This document shows positions 37,765 to 46,482 of a stretch of 64,000 nt of DNA, in pieces. The position numbers and the translations under genes were made by a program. This DNA is from Stenotrophomonas maltophilia (GTDB lineage Bacteria > Pseudomonadota > Gammaproteobacteria > Xanthomonadales > Xanthomonadaceae). Below the pieces are notes generated by a model that was not told the DNA's origin, ran no database searches, and was given only the letters and a program-made list of their open reading frames with translations. The stretch's first letter is position 1; every line of letters starts with the position of its first letter. The stretch spans positions 2,560,001-2,624,000 of the forward strand of contig NZ_LT906480.1 of the NCBI RefSeq assembly GCF_900186865.1, written 5' to 3'.

Positions 37765-39197
37765 TAAATTTCTCCTTTAGGCCCTAAGGACAGTAAGTCC
37801 ATTCCGTGAACTTCTTCAGCGCCATGATTTGCTTCCCAGATATCTATGGCACTTATTATTAATTCAGCAATTTTGTTTGCGATGATGTTGACGGTGATTT
37901 CCTCTGAAGCCCCAATTTTTGCTTCAGTCAAAAGGATTCTTCTTGGGAGCGCTTCCGGCTTTTTGACGGGCCGCAGCGTTGCCTCGAGAGCTACGGTGGA
38001 GCTTGATGCTAGTATCCCTGTATTCCATGTAAATGAAACATTGCACGCGATACTGGGTCCCGAAGTGCATGTAATTTCATATATGTACACATCTGAACAC
38101 CTGTCGCTAAGTGGATGCATGTTTACGCGAATCTGCCTATTGCCGTTCGCAATAAGTTCCAGTCTCGCTGCGTCGCACAGACGCTTCATGAATTCTTGAC
38201 GCTCGAACTCGAGCCTCCTCTTTGCGGCTGCGAGGGATGTCGCGCCCGCCGAGCTCTTTACCTTGGTCAGGCGAGCCTGTAGTGCCGACACGCCGTCGGC
38301 GGGCGCGTCGAGGTTAAAGTCGCTCCAGCTTGCAATCTGAAGTCGGACGTTGCCGTCCTTTGCAAGGCAACGTGCCGCGAGTGCTTTTTGCCGCGCAAGC
38401 CTAGTGGGGTCCGAATCAGGAAACGATGGGGTCTTCTCTAAAACCGCTCGGGCCAGTAGCCAACGGTTACCTTTATCAACCTCATCTTGAAACAGGGGTC
38501 TCTTGTTTATGAGGTCGTGCAGAACCGCGCCGACTTGATACACGTTGAGTGCCTTCCATAGAGCTGGCGATGGTTCGTCCAGCCTGAATAGGTATTCCGG
38601 TGAGCTGTACTGCGCAGTCGATATAAAAGGGCGCGTGTCGCCGTGGTCGGTCCCCTGCCCCGAATCGCCCCCGTCATTTCCGATTCTCCTGGCCACCCCT
38701 AAATCCAACAGAGAGAGCTTGAGGAAATCACTTGAGACATGAATGTTCTCAGGCTTTATGTCCCTGTGAACAATCTCTAGCTTCTCGAGATAGGTTACTG
38801 CGGAAACCAGTTGCTGTATGAGCAGGGATACAGAGCTGTCCGGGACGTTGGCGACGACATCTTTAAGCCTCGGCCACTCCACAAACTCCATCTCTACAAA
38901 GGCAGTCCCTTCACTTTCGTCTACCGCATAAACTGTAACAAGCTGCTCACACGAATGACCTATAAGGCTGCGTTGGAGGTCTAGACGCCTTCTTGTTGAA
39001 TTTGCGATGCTCCCCGTTAGGAACTTTGGGTCATAGCCCTTAATGGCCCGTTTTCCCTCTGGTGTAATCACAGAATATGGCGCCGCAGAGCCTCCGGCAG
39101 CTACATAGGCAATCGAGTGATATCCCTCTCGTAAGGCGATGTGGCGCTCCAGCCTTTGCTCAATGTCCTGGCATACCTCTGTAGACAAGTCCGGCAC
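37764..39197 (-). CDS. Eukaryote-like Ser/Thr protein kinase with C-terminal extension
   Basis: A 477-residue protein. The kinase domain covers about residues 25-300: an atypical glycine loop VAAGGSAAPYSV, Lys in GKRAIKGYD (K53), catalytic loop VHRDIKPENIH (D146, N151), the magnesium Asp in LLDLGVARR (DLG instead of DFG), and the activation segment TAQYSSPEYLF. A coiled region and an all-beta domain (about 330-477) of unknown type follow. The GTG at 39197 is chosen for AAGGA 7 bases upstream; no other start is available in the open extension before it. It is the first gene of the operon. By analogy with defence kinases it may sense infection and phosphorylate host targets. Confidence 0.85.
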   Translation of the reverse strand: MPDLSTEVCQDIEQRLERHIALREGYHSIAYVAAGGSAAPYSVITPEGKRAIKGYDPKFLTGSIANSTRRRLDLQRSLIGHSCEQLVTVYAVDESEGTAFVEMEFVEWPRLKDVVANVPDSSVSLLIQQLVSAVTYLEKLEIVHRDIKPENIHVSSDFLKLSLLDLGVARRIGNDGGDSGQGTDHGDTRPFISTAQYSSPEYLFRLDEPSPALWKALNVYQVGAVLHDLINKRPLFQDEVDKGNRWLLARAVLEKTPSFPDSDPTRLARQKALAARCLAKDGNVRLQIASWSDFNLDAPADGVSALQARLTKVKSSAGATSLAAAKRRLEFERQEFMKRLCDAARLELIANGNRQIRVNMHPLSDRCSDVYIYEITCTSGPSIACNVSFTWNTGILASSSTVALEATLRPVKKPEALPRRILLTEAKIGASEEITVNIIANKIAELIISAIDIWEANHGAEEVHGMDLLSLGPKGEI

Positions 39198-39513
39198 GTA
39201 CTGTTCCTTCAGTTGTTCAAGCGGATGTGCTAAGGCTATCAGTTCCCGGACGTCGTTCGTATCCCGTTGTCATAGGGCCCTCCATTTATTGGGTGATGCG
39301 CGCAGTTCGAGAGCCCGCGTACACGCGTACTGAACGCGTGGCGCGGCCATTTCCCATCTGAGTCGCGGTAGCCCAAACTGGTTGGTGCAAGTCTCCGTGT
39401 ACTTGTCCATAGCCCGAATACGTCACGTAAGAAAGTCAGTCGATGTTCTCCTTGTAGTCTTCATGGAGTTGGCTGATACGCCGTCCGCTCAGGTCAGAGC
39501 CTCTATAGGTTAG
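39198..39513. other. Promoter side of the kinase operon up to the island junction
   Basis: This 316-bp stretch precedes the kinase gene and runs to the broken TPR gene. A short minus-strand frame ending at 39436 and able to start at an ATG near 39530 (opening MADFWELTYRGSDL) is too short to judge. It may be a remnant of an element gene cut at the junction. No clear promoter consensus or terminal repeat is visible. Confidence 0.4.
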
Positions 39514-39964
39514 TTCCCAGAAGTCCGCCATTCGCGCGGTGCCCGGCAGGTCGTCCGCTCCGCCAAGCAGCTCATGGACCCGGGCCAGGACCTGCGCAAC
39601 GTCCGTGCCGAACTGGCGCGTACGCCCACCGTGCAGAACCGAGTTCGCCTGGGCATGACGCTGCTGGATGCCGGCCAGGCCGAGGAAGCCAGAACCCTGC
39701 TTGAGCAGGCAGCCAGCTCGCCGTTGGGCAACGATTCCCACATCCTGGCCGGCCTCGCGCGTGCCCGCCTCGAGTCCGGGCACGTCGCGCCTGCGGTGGA
39801 GACGCTGGGCGGAAACGATGCGGCCGCTCGCTGCCTGTACGCCGAATGGTTGATGGCACAGGCCGCAGCCCGACGATTGTGAGCAAGCCCGCAGCCTGTT
39901 CGCCAGCATCATCGACGATGCGCAGCACTGGTCGCACCACGCGCGCAGCCACAATGCCGCATGA
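39514..39964 (+). pseudogene. Truncated, frameshifted TPR-protein remnant
   Basis: The readable frame from 39514 (FPEVRHSRGARQVVRSAKQL, then TVQNRVRLGMTLLDAGQAEEARTLLEQAA) matches the middle of a PLDc_N/TPR-type membrane protein common in this genus. There is no start codon of its own or membrane segment at the 5' end, so the front is missing. After LARARLESG the TPR region is shortened. The frame stops at 39882, while the family's usual ending (EQARSLFASIIDDAQHWSHHAR) continues in a different frame to the stop at 39962-39964. It is therefore a 5'-truncated, internally deleted, frameshifted pseudogene marking the chromosome side of the island boundary. An ATG at 39574 lies within the remnant. 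Confidence 0.7.
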
Positions 39965-40457
39965 TTGGATCGGACCAAGGTCGCGTTGAAGGGCTACTGA
40001 CGCCGGGCAGCCTCTGGCAATTCTGTCGTATCCGCCTCGTTCACGGCCTCGCCGGGCGGATGCCGACACTCTGCTGGCTTGCACTACTGACACCGGCGAC
40101 AGCCTTGCAACACAAGGCTTCCGCCCAATTGCGCCGCATGCAACGATTCTGAAAATGTTGAATGTGGTGACGGCATCGGCCTTACTGCATTGGCATCGCG
40201 CACAGCCGGGCGTATTCCTTTCCGTGCCATCTCGAACAGGTGGCCGGGCTTCGAAACCCCGGTTGTGCAATCGTAAAAAGCGCTTGCCAGTCGGCACCAC
40301 CCTGCGTGGTGCCGACTGGCAATCCGTCAGCCGGCTATGGCGGGCGGTGCGTGGGGGCCTTGCGCCCGCCGGTCTGATTGCACACCGGGTTTCGAACCAC
40401 GCACCGTCCGCCACCTTTATCGGTGGCGGCTTCTGCCTGCACGCAAGGAGCCCAGCC
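39965..40457 (+). promoter_or_regulatory. Highly structured leader upstream of a small protein gene
   Basis: About 490 bases with nested inverted repeats and no convincing gene. Outer arms are CGAAACCCCGGTTGTGCAAT... at 40252-40272 and its near-complement at 40376-40394 (two bulges). Inside is a perfect 17-bp hairpin at 40284-40322. A further 8-bp hairpin (CCGCCACC/GGTGGCGG, loop TTTATC) is at 40408-40429, just before the AAGGAG of the gene at 40458. The structure could be a regulatory RNA leader, a terminator-antiterminator set, or a repetitive element. Confidence 0.6.
40284..40322. repeat. Perfect 17-bp inverted repeat
   Basis: TTGCCAGTCGGCACCAC and its exact complement flank a 5-base loop (CCTGC). 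It is preceded by a short A-run on the plus strand (AAAAA at 40275-40279), which makes it look like an intrinsic terminator for leftward transcripts as well as a leader hairpin. Confidence 0.75.
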
Positions 40458-40814
40458 ATGAGCCAGTCCCACTCCCCTGCCCCGCACCCGATCCACGACG
40501 CGCCCGCGAACGGTCATGCGTTGGACCCGAACACCCTTATCGCCCTGCTGCACAGCATCGGCTCGGGCGTCGCCTCCGATGGCCAGCCGTGGCCTGAACG
40601 CCATCAAATGCCCGGCCGACGCATCGCCCTGGCGGATACCGACTGCTCGCTGGCGGGTCTTCGGGTGGTGCTGGAGATCCTGCTGGCCGCACAGCGTGCC
40701 CGCGAGAATGGCGAGCTGGAGCAGTACGTTGGCCCTCGCGTCATGGAGGGCCTGATCATGGCCGGAATCGGCCTTACCGCACACGCCAGTACGCGGCTGC
40801 ATCCGGAGGGTTGA
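40458..40814 (+). CDS. Hypothetical protein
   Basis: A 118-residue soluble protein with a Pro/His-rich start (MSQSHSPAPHPIHDAP) and a helical body (LDPNTLIALLHSIGSG; GLRVVLEILLAAQRARENGEL; VMEGLIMAGIGL). I do not recognise a domain. The ATG at 40458 has AAGGAG 8 bases upstream, and the long structured leader precedes it. The next gene's GTG follows the TGA without a gap, so the two are probably translated together. Confidence 0.7.
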   Translation: MSQSHSPAPHPIHDAPANGHALDPNTLIALLHSIGSGVASDGQPWPERHQMPGRRIALADTDCSLAGLRVVLEILLAAQRARENGELEQYVGPRVMEGLIMAGIGLTAHASTRLHPEG

Positions 40815-41285
40815 GTGGCGTGGTGCCGCTGGGCGACCATGGTGCTTTGCCTTGCAGCGGTGGTTGCGGTACAGATTCAGTGGCCGGTGCCGCCGAGGCC
40901 TGAGCAGCTCGCATTCCAGAGCATCCCTGACGATCGCTTTTCACTGCTCCGCCGACAGGCAAGGCAGTTTGTGGAAGCGCGGCCACAGCAGGGCTTTGAG
41001 TTCGTTGAACAACGTCAAGACGCCACTTTGCAGATCTACTGCAGGGGCGTCCCGGTGCTGTGGGTGGAGAGGCGCTCGCACTATCTGCTCCTGCAGGTTT
41101 CACTGGACGCCCGGCAGCGGGCGCCCGACGTTGTGCAGTTGCGGGCGCTTCTTCAATGGCAGATGGAACCGATGGACTATCTGGAGCAAGTGTTGGCTGG
41201 TGTGCCGGAGCCTGTTTTGATGGATCGGGTGCGGCGGGCCCTTGTTGGCGAGGTGCCTGATGGCGCGCGGTGCGGCAGGCAGTAG
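40815..41285 (+). CDS. Hypothetical single-pass membrane or secreted protein
   Basis: A 156-residue protein beginning with GTG directly after the preceding stop. Residues 6-22 (WATMVLCLAAVVAVQIQW) form a signal anchor or uncleaved signal peptide. The rest is soluble and contains LQIYCRGVPVLWVERRSHYLLLQVSLDARQ, with no recognised domain. It ends at the SMAG-type hairpin. Function unknown. Confidence 0.65.
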   Translation: MAWCRWATMVLCLAAVVAVQIQWPVPPRPEQLAFQSIPDDRFSLLRRQARQFVEARPQQGFEFVEQRQDATLQIYCRGVPVLWVERRSHYLLLQVSLDARQRAPDVVQLRALLQWQMEPMDYLEQVLAGVPEPVLMDRVRRALVGEVPDGARCGRQ

Positions 41286-41302
41286 TCGAGCAGGGCTCGA
41301 CT
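41282..41302 (+). repeat. SMAG-type GTAG hairpin
   Basis: GTAG is followed by the stem AGTCGAGC/GCTCGACT with a 3-base loop (AGG). S. maltophilia genomes carry many such GTAG-headed REP elements (SMAG), often next to gene ends, where they affect mRNA stability. It overlaps the last bases of the preceding gene. Confidence 0.75.
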
Positions 41303-41368
41303 ATAAAATAGCGTTGCAGGCCCGCCCCATCGTACCCGAGCGCACTTCGCATGGCGCCTCAGCGGGAA

Positions 41369-41845
41369 TCACAAACCCAGCTCAGACAACCCCGGATGAT
41401 CATCCGGGCGACGCCCCAGCGGCCAATGGAACTTGCGGTCGCTTTCCTTGATCGGCAGGTCGTTGATGCACGAGAAGCGGCGTTGCATCAGGCCATCGGC
41501 GCCGAATTCCCAGTTCTCATTTCCATAGGAACGGAACCAGTTGCCGGAGTCGTCGTGCCATTCGTACGCGTAGCGGACAGCAATACGGTTTTCGGTAAAG
41601 GCCCAGAGCTCCTTGATCAGGCGGTACTCGAGCTCCTTGTTCCATTTGCGCGCCAGGAACTGCCGGGCTTCTTCCCGGCCGTTGGTGAACTCGGCGCGGT
41701 TTCGCCACTGGGTGTCGAGTGAATAGGCAAGCGACACCTTGTCGGCATCGCGGGAATTCCAGCCATCCTCGGCAAGGCGCACCTTCTGCGTGGCCGATTC
41801 GAGGGTGAACGGAGGAAGCGGCGGACGGGGGTGTTCTGCGGACAC
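41369..41845 (-). CDS. DUF1348 (NTF2-like) family protein
   Basis: A 158-residue protein of the SnoaL/NTF2-like DUF1348 group, recognised by [53 protein letters not shown] and [22 protein letters not shown]. Length and order are normal for the family. Its biochemical role is not established. It is often found near TetR regulators, and here the divergently organised TetR-hydrolase pair lies next to it on the right. Confidence 0.9.
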   Translation of the reverse strand: MSAEHPRPPLPPFTLESATQKVRLAEDGWNSRDADKVSLAYSLDTQWRNRAEFTNGREEARQFLARKWNKELEYRLIKELWAFTENRIAVRYAYEWHDDSGNWFRSYGNENWEFGADGLMQRRFSCINDLPIKESDRKFHWPLGRRPDDHPGLSELGL

Positions 41846-41907
41846 AGGGAGACCTCCAATCGAAATGGACAGACGGGTTGCTTCAAAGGATCTGGCGTAC
41901 TCAGGCG

Positions 41908-42483
41908 CTAACGCTTGGCCTGTTCCAACAACAGCTTCGCGACATCCTTCGCGGTGTCTGCGGCGCCGTAATCACCCATCACGCGCGACAGGGTGATGGC
42001 GCCTTCCATCAGGACCAGCAGCTGACGGGCCAATGCCGCCGGCTGCTCCACATCCAGTTGTCCGGTAAGTTCCAATGTGTAATCGAGCAGCTTCTGCTTG
42101 TGATCACGCGCGATCTGCCGGATCGGATCGGCCGGGTCGCCGACCTCGCCTGCGGTATTGATGAACGCACAACCGCGATAGCCCTCGGACTGAAACCAGC
42201 TCTTGAGCACGGTGAACATGCCGAGGATGCGCGCTTCCGGAGTGTCCGCCTTGTCGCACTCCTGCCGGAACCAGGCCAGCCAACGCACATCGCGCGCCCT
42301 GAGCGCAGCAGCGGCCACCTCGTCCTTGTTCTCGAAGTGGCGGTAGATGCTCTTCCGCGCCACGCCGGAGGTCTTCACCAGCAGGTCCATGCCCGTGGCG
42401 TGGATCCCGTTCTGGTAGATCAGTGCCTCGGCCGTGGCCAGGATCTTCTGTTGGGTGTCGGTGATGGCCTTGCTCATGGCCAC
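41908..42483 (-). CDS. TetR/AcrR-family repressor
   Basis: A 191-residue TetR protein. The N-terminal helix-turn-helix is [44 protein letters not shown], and the helical ligand-binding C-terminus contains a TetR_C-type region. It is divergent from the secreted alpha/beta-hydrolase and has a palindrome 6 bases before its start. It probably represses itself and the hydrolase. An in-frame ATG at 42477 (MSKAITD) is an equally good start. Confidence 0.92.
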   Translation of the reverse strand: MAMSKAITDTQQKILATAEALIYQNGIHATGMDLLVKTSGVARKSIYRHFENKDEVAAAALRARDVRWLAWFRQECDKADTPEARILGMFTVLKSWFQSEGYRGCAFINTAGEVGDPADPIRQIARDHKQKLLDYTLELTGQLDVEQPAALARQLLVLMEGAITLSRVMGDYGAADTAKDVAKLLLEQAKR

Positions 42484-42488
42484 AAGGT

Positions 42489-42502
42489 AGAACGATCATT
42501 CT
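42489..42502. promoter_or_regulatory. Probable TetR operator
   Basis: AGAACGATCATTCT is a 14-base near-perfect palindrome (one mismatched pair) 5 bases upstream of the tetR-type start, in the divergent interval with the hydrolase gene. AGAACG..CGTTCT-type dyads are typical operators of this TetR subgroup. Confidence 0.65.
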
Positions 42503-42645
42503 CCCTCGTCAACAGGCGGTGGCGGGCAATTCGTGCGAGCACATCGGTGCAAGACGATCTATCAAGAAATCCGGACAGTGCATCACCCGGACGCCTGATT
42601 GCAGGCGCAAAGTACGTCTCACCACCCACCCATGAGAGTTCCCGC

Positions 42646-43599
42646 ATGAATACCCTCGCCCGCTCACTGGCCGTTGCCGCCCTCGCCCTCTCGGTCCAGG
42701 CCGGTCTGTTCGCACAGGCCGCCGAACCGGCCAAGCCGGCGGCAGTCACCGCCATCGCGCGCACCGCCAGCTACATCACCACCGCCGATGGCGTGCAGCT
42801 GTACTACAAGGACTGGGGTCCGAAGGACGGCCCGGTCGTGACCTTCAGCCACGGCTGGCCGTTGAATTCGGACAGCTGGGAATCGCAGATGCTCTTCCTG
42901 GCCAATCATGGCTACCGCGTGATCGCGCATGACCGTCGTGGCCACGGTCGTTCCAGCCAGCCGTGGGACGGCAACGATATGGATCACTACGCTGATGACC
43001 TGGCCACGGTGATCAATACGTTGGACCTGCACGATGTGACCCTAGTGGGTTTCTCTACCGGTGGCGGCGAGGTGGCGCGCTACATCGGCCGGCATGGCAC
43101 CGGGCGAGTGAAGAAGGCCGTGCTGATCAGCTCGGTGCCGCCGTTCATGCTGAAGAGCGCCGACAACCCCAACGGCCTGCCGATCGAAGTGTTCGATGGC
43201 ATCCGCAAGGCACAGATGGACAACCGCGCCCAGTTGTACAAGGACATTCCGTCGGGCCCGTTCTATGGCTTCAACCGCCCGGGCGCGAAGGTGTCGCAGG
43301 GGCTGATCGATGCGTGGTGGGCGCAGGGCATGCAGGGCGGCCACAAGAACACCTACGATTCGATCGCTGCGTTCTCGGCCACCGACTTCCGCGCGGACCT
43401 GAAGAAGTTCGATGTGCCAACGCTGGTCATCCACGGTGATGACGACCAGATCGTACCGATCGATATCTCGGGCCGCCAGTCGGCAAAGCTGATCAAGGGC
43501 GCCAGGCTGATTGTCTACCCGGGTGCGCCGCATGGCCTGACCGACACCCACAAGGACAAGGTCAACCAGGACTTGCTGACGTTCCTGCAGGAAAAGTGA
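42646..43599 (+). CDS. Secreted alpha/beta-hydrolase, chloroperoxidase/esterase-like
   Basis: A 317-residue protein with a signal peptide ([25 protein letters not shown]). The alpha/beta-hydrolase domain has the oxyanion [10 protein letters not shown], the nucleophile elbow [12 protein letters not shown] (Ser), the Asp in [13 protein letters not shown] and the His near [11 protein letters not shown]. This is the non-haem chloroperoxidase/arylesterase family, which in practice are esterases. The ATG at 42646 is preferred because it starts the signal peptide. A clear hairpin terminator follows at 43608. Confidence 0.92.
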   Translation: MNTLARSLAVAALALSVQAGLFAQAAEPAKPAAVTAIARTASYITTADGVQLYYKDWGPKDGPVVTFSHGWPLNSDSWESQMLFLANHGYRVIAHDRRGHGRSSQPWDGNDMDHYADDLATVINTLDLHDVTLVGFSTGGGEVARYIGRHGTGRVKKAVLISSVPPFMLKSADNPNGLPIEVFDGIRKAQMDNRAQLYKDIPSGPFYGFNRPGAKVSQGLIDAWWAQGMQGGHKNTYDSIAAFSATDFRADLKKFDVPTLVIHGDDDQIVPIDISGRQSAKLIKGARLIVYPGAPHGLTDTHKDKVNQDLLTFLQEK

Positions 43600-43607
43600 G
43601 CAACAGG

Positions 43608-43632
43608 GGGCTCCGGCACTGCGCCGGAGCCC
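43608..43632 (+). terminator. Intrinsic terminator-like hairpin after the hydrolase gene
   Basis: GGGCTCCGGC pairs exactly with GCCGGAGCCC around a 5-base loop (ACTGC) and is followed by GTTTC. It lies 9 bases after the hydrolase stop. Confidence 0.75.
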
Positions 43633-43732
43633 GTTTCATCCTGCAGGGTGCCGCCTCCATGCGGCCCTTTTCGTGTCGGACATCGGCAGCCGGGCATGGC
43701 TCGGCTCCGCACAGGTCCCCGCAAAGACGAAC

Positions 43733-44674
43733 TCAGTCCGCCCCGCCCCGTGCGTTGCGCCGCAGGGACTGCGGGGGCTGGCCGAAGGCGCGCAGGAACG
43801 CTCTTCGCATGCGTTCGGTGTCAACGAAGCCCGTTTCGGCCGCGACTTCATCCATCGTGTAGCGGCTCTGCTCGATCAGCACGCGAGCGGCCTCCACGCG
43901 CAGGCTCTCCACCGCCTTCGCAGGGGATTGCCCGGTTTCTTCGCGGAACGCGCGACTGAACTGACGGGTGCTGAGATGTGCGGCCTGGGCCAGTTCTTCA
44001 ACCGACAAGGTGGCGCGCAGGTTGCCACGCGCGAAGGTCAGCGCATTCTGGATGCGATCGGACCGGGCATCCAGCTCGAGCAGCACCGAATGCTGGGACT
44101 GCCCGCCTCCACGGCGGTGGTAGACCACCAGCTTCCGGGCCACCGCCCTGGACAACTCCGCACCGAAGTCGTTCTCGATCATGCCAAGCGCCAGGTCCAG
44201 CCCCGCGCTCATGCCGGCGGAAGTCCAGATCGGGCCATCGGTGATGAAGATGCGATCTTCCTCCACCTGCGCGGCGGGAAAGCGCTGCTTGAGCGCACGG
44301 GCGTGGAACCAGTGCGTGGTGGCGCGCCGCCCGTCCAGCAGCCCCGTTTCGCCAAGAATGAAGGCGCCTGTGCACACCGACGCGGTCCGTCGCGTGCGCG
44401 TGCCCCCCTGGCAGATCAGTTCGATCAGCGTGCCGGTGGACGGGGCTGGCTCCAGCAGGCCGGCCACGATCAGAGTATCCAGCGGCTGCTGCGCCAGCGG
44501 CGCCGTCTGCATGGCCATGCCAAGCGAGCTGGGCACCAGCCCGCCCTGTTCGGAGAGCATGTGCAGATCGTAAAGGCGCGCGCCTTCGGTGGCATTGGCC
44601 AGTTCGAAGGCGGACGCCGCCGCGATCGCCATGGTCTGGAACCCGGATGGCAGAACAAATCCAACACTGAGCAT
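43733..44674 (-). CDS. GlxA-type AraC-family regulator with DJ-1/PfpI domain
   Basis: A 313-residue regulator. Residues 1-185 are a DJ-1/PfpI-like amidase domain (LPSGFQTMAIAAASAFELAN; RTASVCTGAFILGETGLLDG with the nucleophile-elbow Cys; SAGMSAGLDLALGMIE). Residues about 210-310 hold two AraC helix-turn-helix motifs (LSVEELAQAAHLSTRQFSRAF; YTMDEVAAETGFVDTERMRRAF). It is divergent from an SDR gene, which it probably controls through the dyad in between. The start at 44674 fits the domain start; the longer upstream frame is antisense to the SDR gene. Confidence 0.92.
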   Translation of the reverse strand: MLSVGFVLPSGFQTMAIAAASAFELANATEGARLYDLHMLSEQGGLVPSSLGMAMQTAPLAQQPLDTLIVAGLLEPAPSTGTLIELICQGGTRTRRTASVCTGAFILGETGLLDGRRATTHWFHARALKQRFPAAQVEEDRIFITDGPIWTSAGMSAGLDLALGMIENDFGAELSRAVARKLVVYHRRGGGQSQHSVLLELDARSDRIQNALTFARGNLRATLSVEELAQAAHLSTRQFSRAFREETGQSPAKAVESLRVEAARVLIEQSRYTMDEVAAETGFVDTERMRRAFLRAFGQPPQSLRRNARGGAD

Positions 44675-44694
44675 GGCGGTTTTTCGGGAGTGGC

Positions 44695-44722
44695 CGTAAA
44701 CGAGGTATATACGACATTTACG
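44695..44722. promoter_or_regulatory. Inverted-repeat operator candidate between regulator and SDR
   Basis: CGTAAA and TTTACG are separated by 16 bases that contain the palindrome GTATATAC (44705-44712). The element is centred in the divergent interval, a usual place for an AraC-type operator overlapping a promoter. Confidence 0.5.
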
Positions 44723-44788
44723 CCATTCACAAGCCGGCCTAGATTTGGCCCTGACCCCGGCGACGCCCGCCGCTTCGGACTGACCACC

Positions 44789-45592
44789 GTGAACAACCCT
44801 ACCCCTCAAGGCACCGCTCTCATCACCGGCGCATCGTCCGGCATCGGCGCGATCTATGCCGATCGCCTGGCCCGCGCCGGCCATGACCTGATCCTGGTTG
44901 CGCGACGCGGCGACCGCCTGCGCCAACTGGCCGAAGCACTCGCCCGCAGCACCGGCCGCGCAGTGGACATTGTCGCGGCGGACCTGACTACCTCCGTCGG
45001 GCTTGCCGAAGTTGAGAGCGTCATTCGAGACCGAGCGGATATCCGACTGCTGGTCAACAATGCCGGCATCGGCGCCACGGCTCCCCTGCTGCAGTCGGAC
45101 ATCGGCGAGATGGAGCGCATGATCACGCTCAACGTGAACGCCGCGGTGCGTCTGGCCTACGCCGCCGCCCCGGTGTTCGTGGCCCATGGCCAGGGCACGA
45201 TCATCAACATCGCCTCCATCGTCGCATTGGCGCCCGAGCTGCTCAACGGCGTCTACGCGGGAAGCAAGGCGTTCGTTCTGGCGTTTTCGCAGTCGCTCCA
45301 CCATGAGCTGGCCGACAAGGGCGTGCGCGTCCAGGTTGTGCTGCCGGGGGCTACCGCAACAGACTTCTGGCACCTCTCCGGCCTGCCGGTGGAGCACCTG
45401 CCGCAGGGCATCGTGATGAGCGCCGAGGACATGGTGGATGCATCCCTGGCCGGGCTGGCGCAGGGCGAACGCGTGACCATTCCGGCGCTTCCGGACATCG
45501 CTGAGTGGGACGCCTTCGAGCACGCACGCAAGGCGATGGCGCCGGGGCTTTCGCGTGCCCAGCCGGCACAGCGCTATATGAGCAGGGTCTGA
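44789..45592 (+). CDS. Short-chain dehydrogenase/reductase
   Basis: A 267-residue SDR starting with GTG at 44789. The Rossmann cofactor motif is TGASSGIG, the structural motif LVNNAGIGA, the catalytic Ser is in INIASIVALAPELLNG, and Tyr-x3-Lys is in VYAGSKAFV. ARRGDR after the second strand suggests NADP(H). It resembles DltE-type SDRs, which reduce carbonyl groups of unknown natural substrates. It is divergent from the GlxA-type regulator. Confidence 0.93.
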   Translation: MNNPTPQGTALITGASSGIGAIYADRLARAGHDLILVARRGDRLRQLAEALARSTGRAVDIVAADLTTSVGLAEVESVIRDRADIRLLVNNAGIGATAPLLQSDIGEMERMITLNVNAAVRLAYAAAPVFVAHGQGTIINIASIVALAPELLNGVYAGSKAFVLAFSQSLHHELADKGVRVQVVLPGATATDFWHLSGLPVEHLPQGIVMSAEDMVDASLAGLAQGERVTIPALPDIAEWDAFEHARKAMAPGLSRAQPAQRYMSRV

Positions 45593-45787
45593 CCGGCGAA
45601 CGGGCTACAGACGCCCGGTGCAGGGGATGGAGCGATGGCCGGGCGGCGTCGCGTTGAGCGCTACGCTGCCCCACCCTGCTGATTGTTAACGCGTGTTGCC
45701 TGAAGGTTTGACGCCACGTTGCCCCGCCCTTGATGGGGCCGCTCACAGCGCACTCCTATGCTGGGCCCGCCACCTGAGGGGTGGTGA

Positions 45788-46479
<692 letters not shown>

Positions 46480-46482
46480 GGG

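Noticed and set aside
39436..39530. Short minus-strand gene at the island junction
   Set aside because: It is about 31 residues, has no recognised homology, and overlaps the start of the TPR remnant; it cannot be supported.
40240..40400. tRNA-like TTCGAA loops
   Set aside because: GTTTCGAACC-like strings occur at the ends of the inverted repeat, but no cloverleaf with acceptor and anticodon stems can be drawn.
43733..45523. 596-residue minus-strand frame across the SDR gene
   Set aside because: Only the part from 44674 down encodes the GlxA-type regulator; the rest is antisense to the SDR gene.
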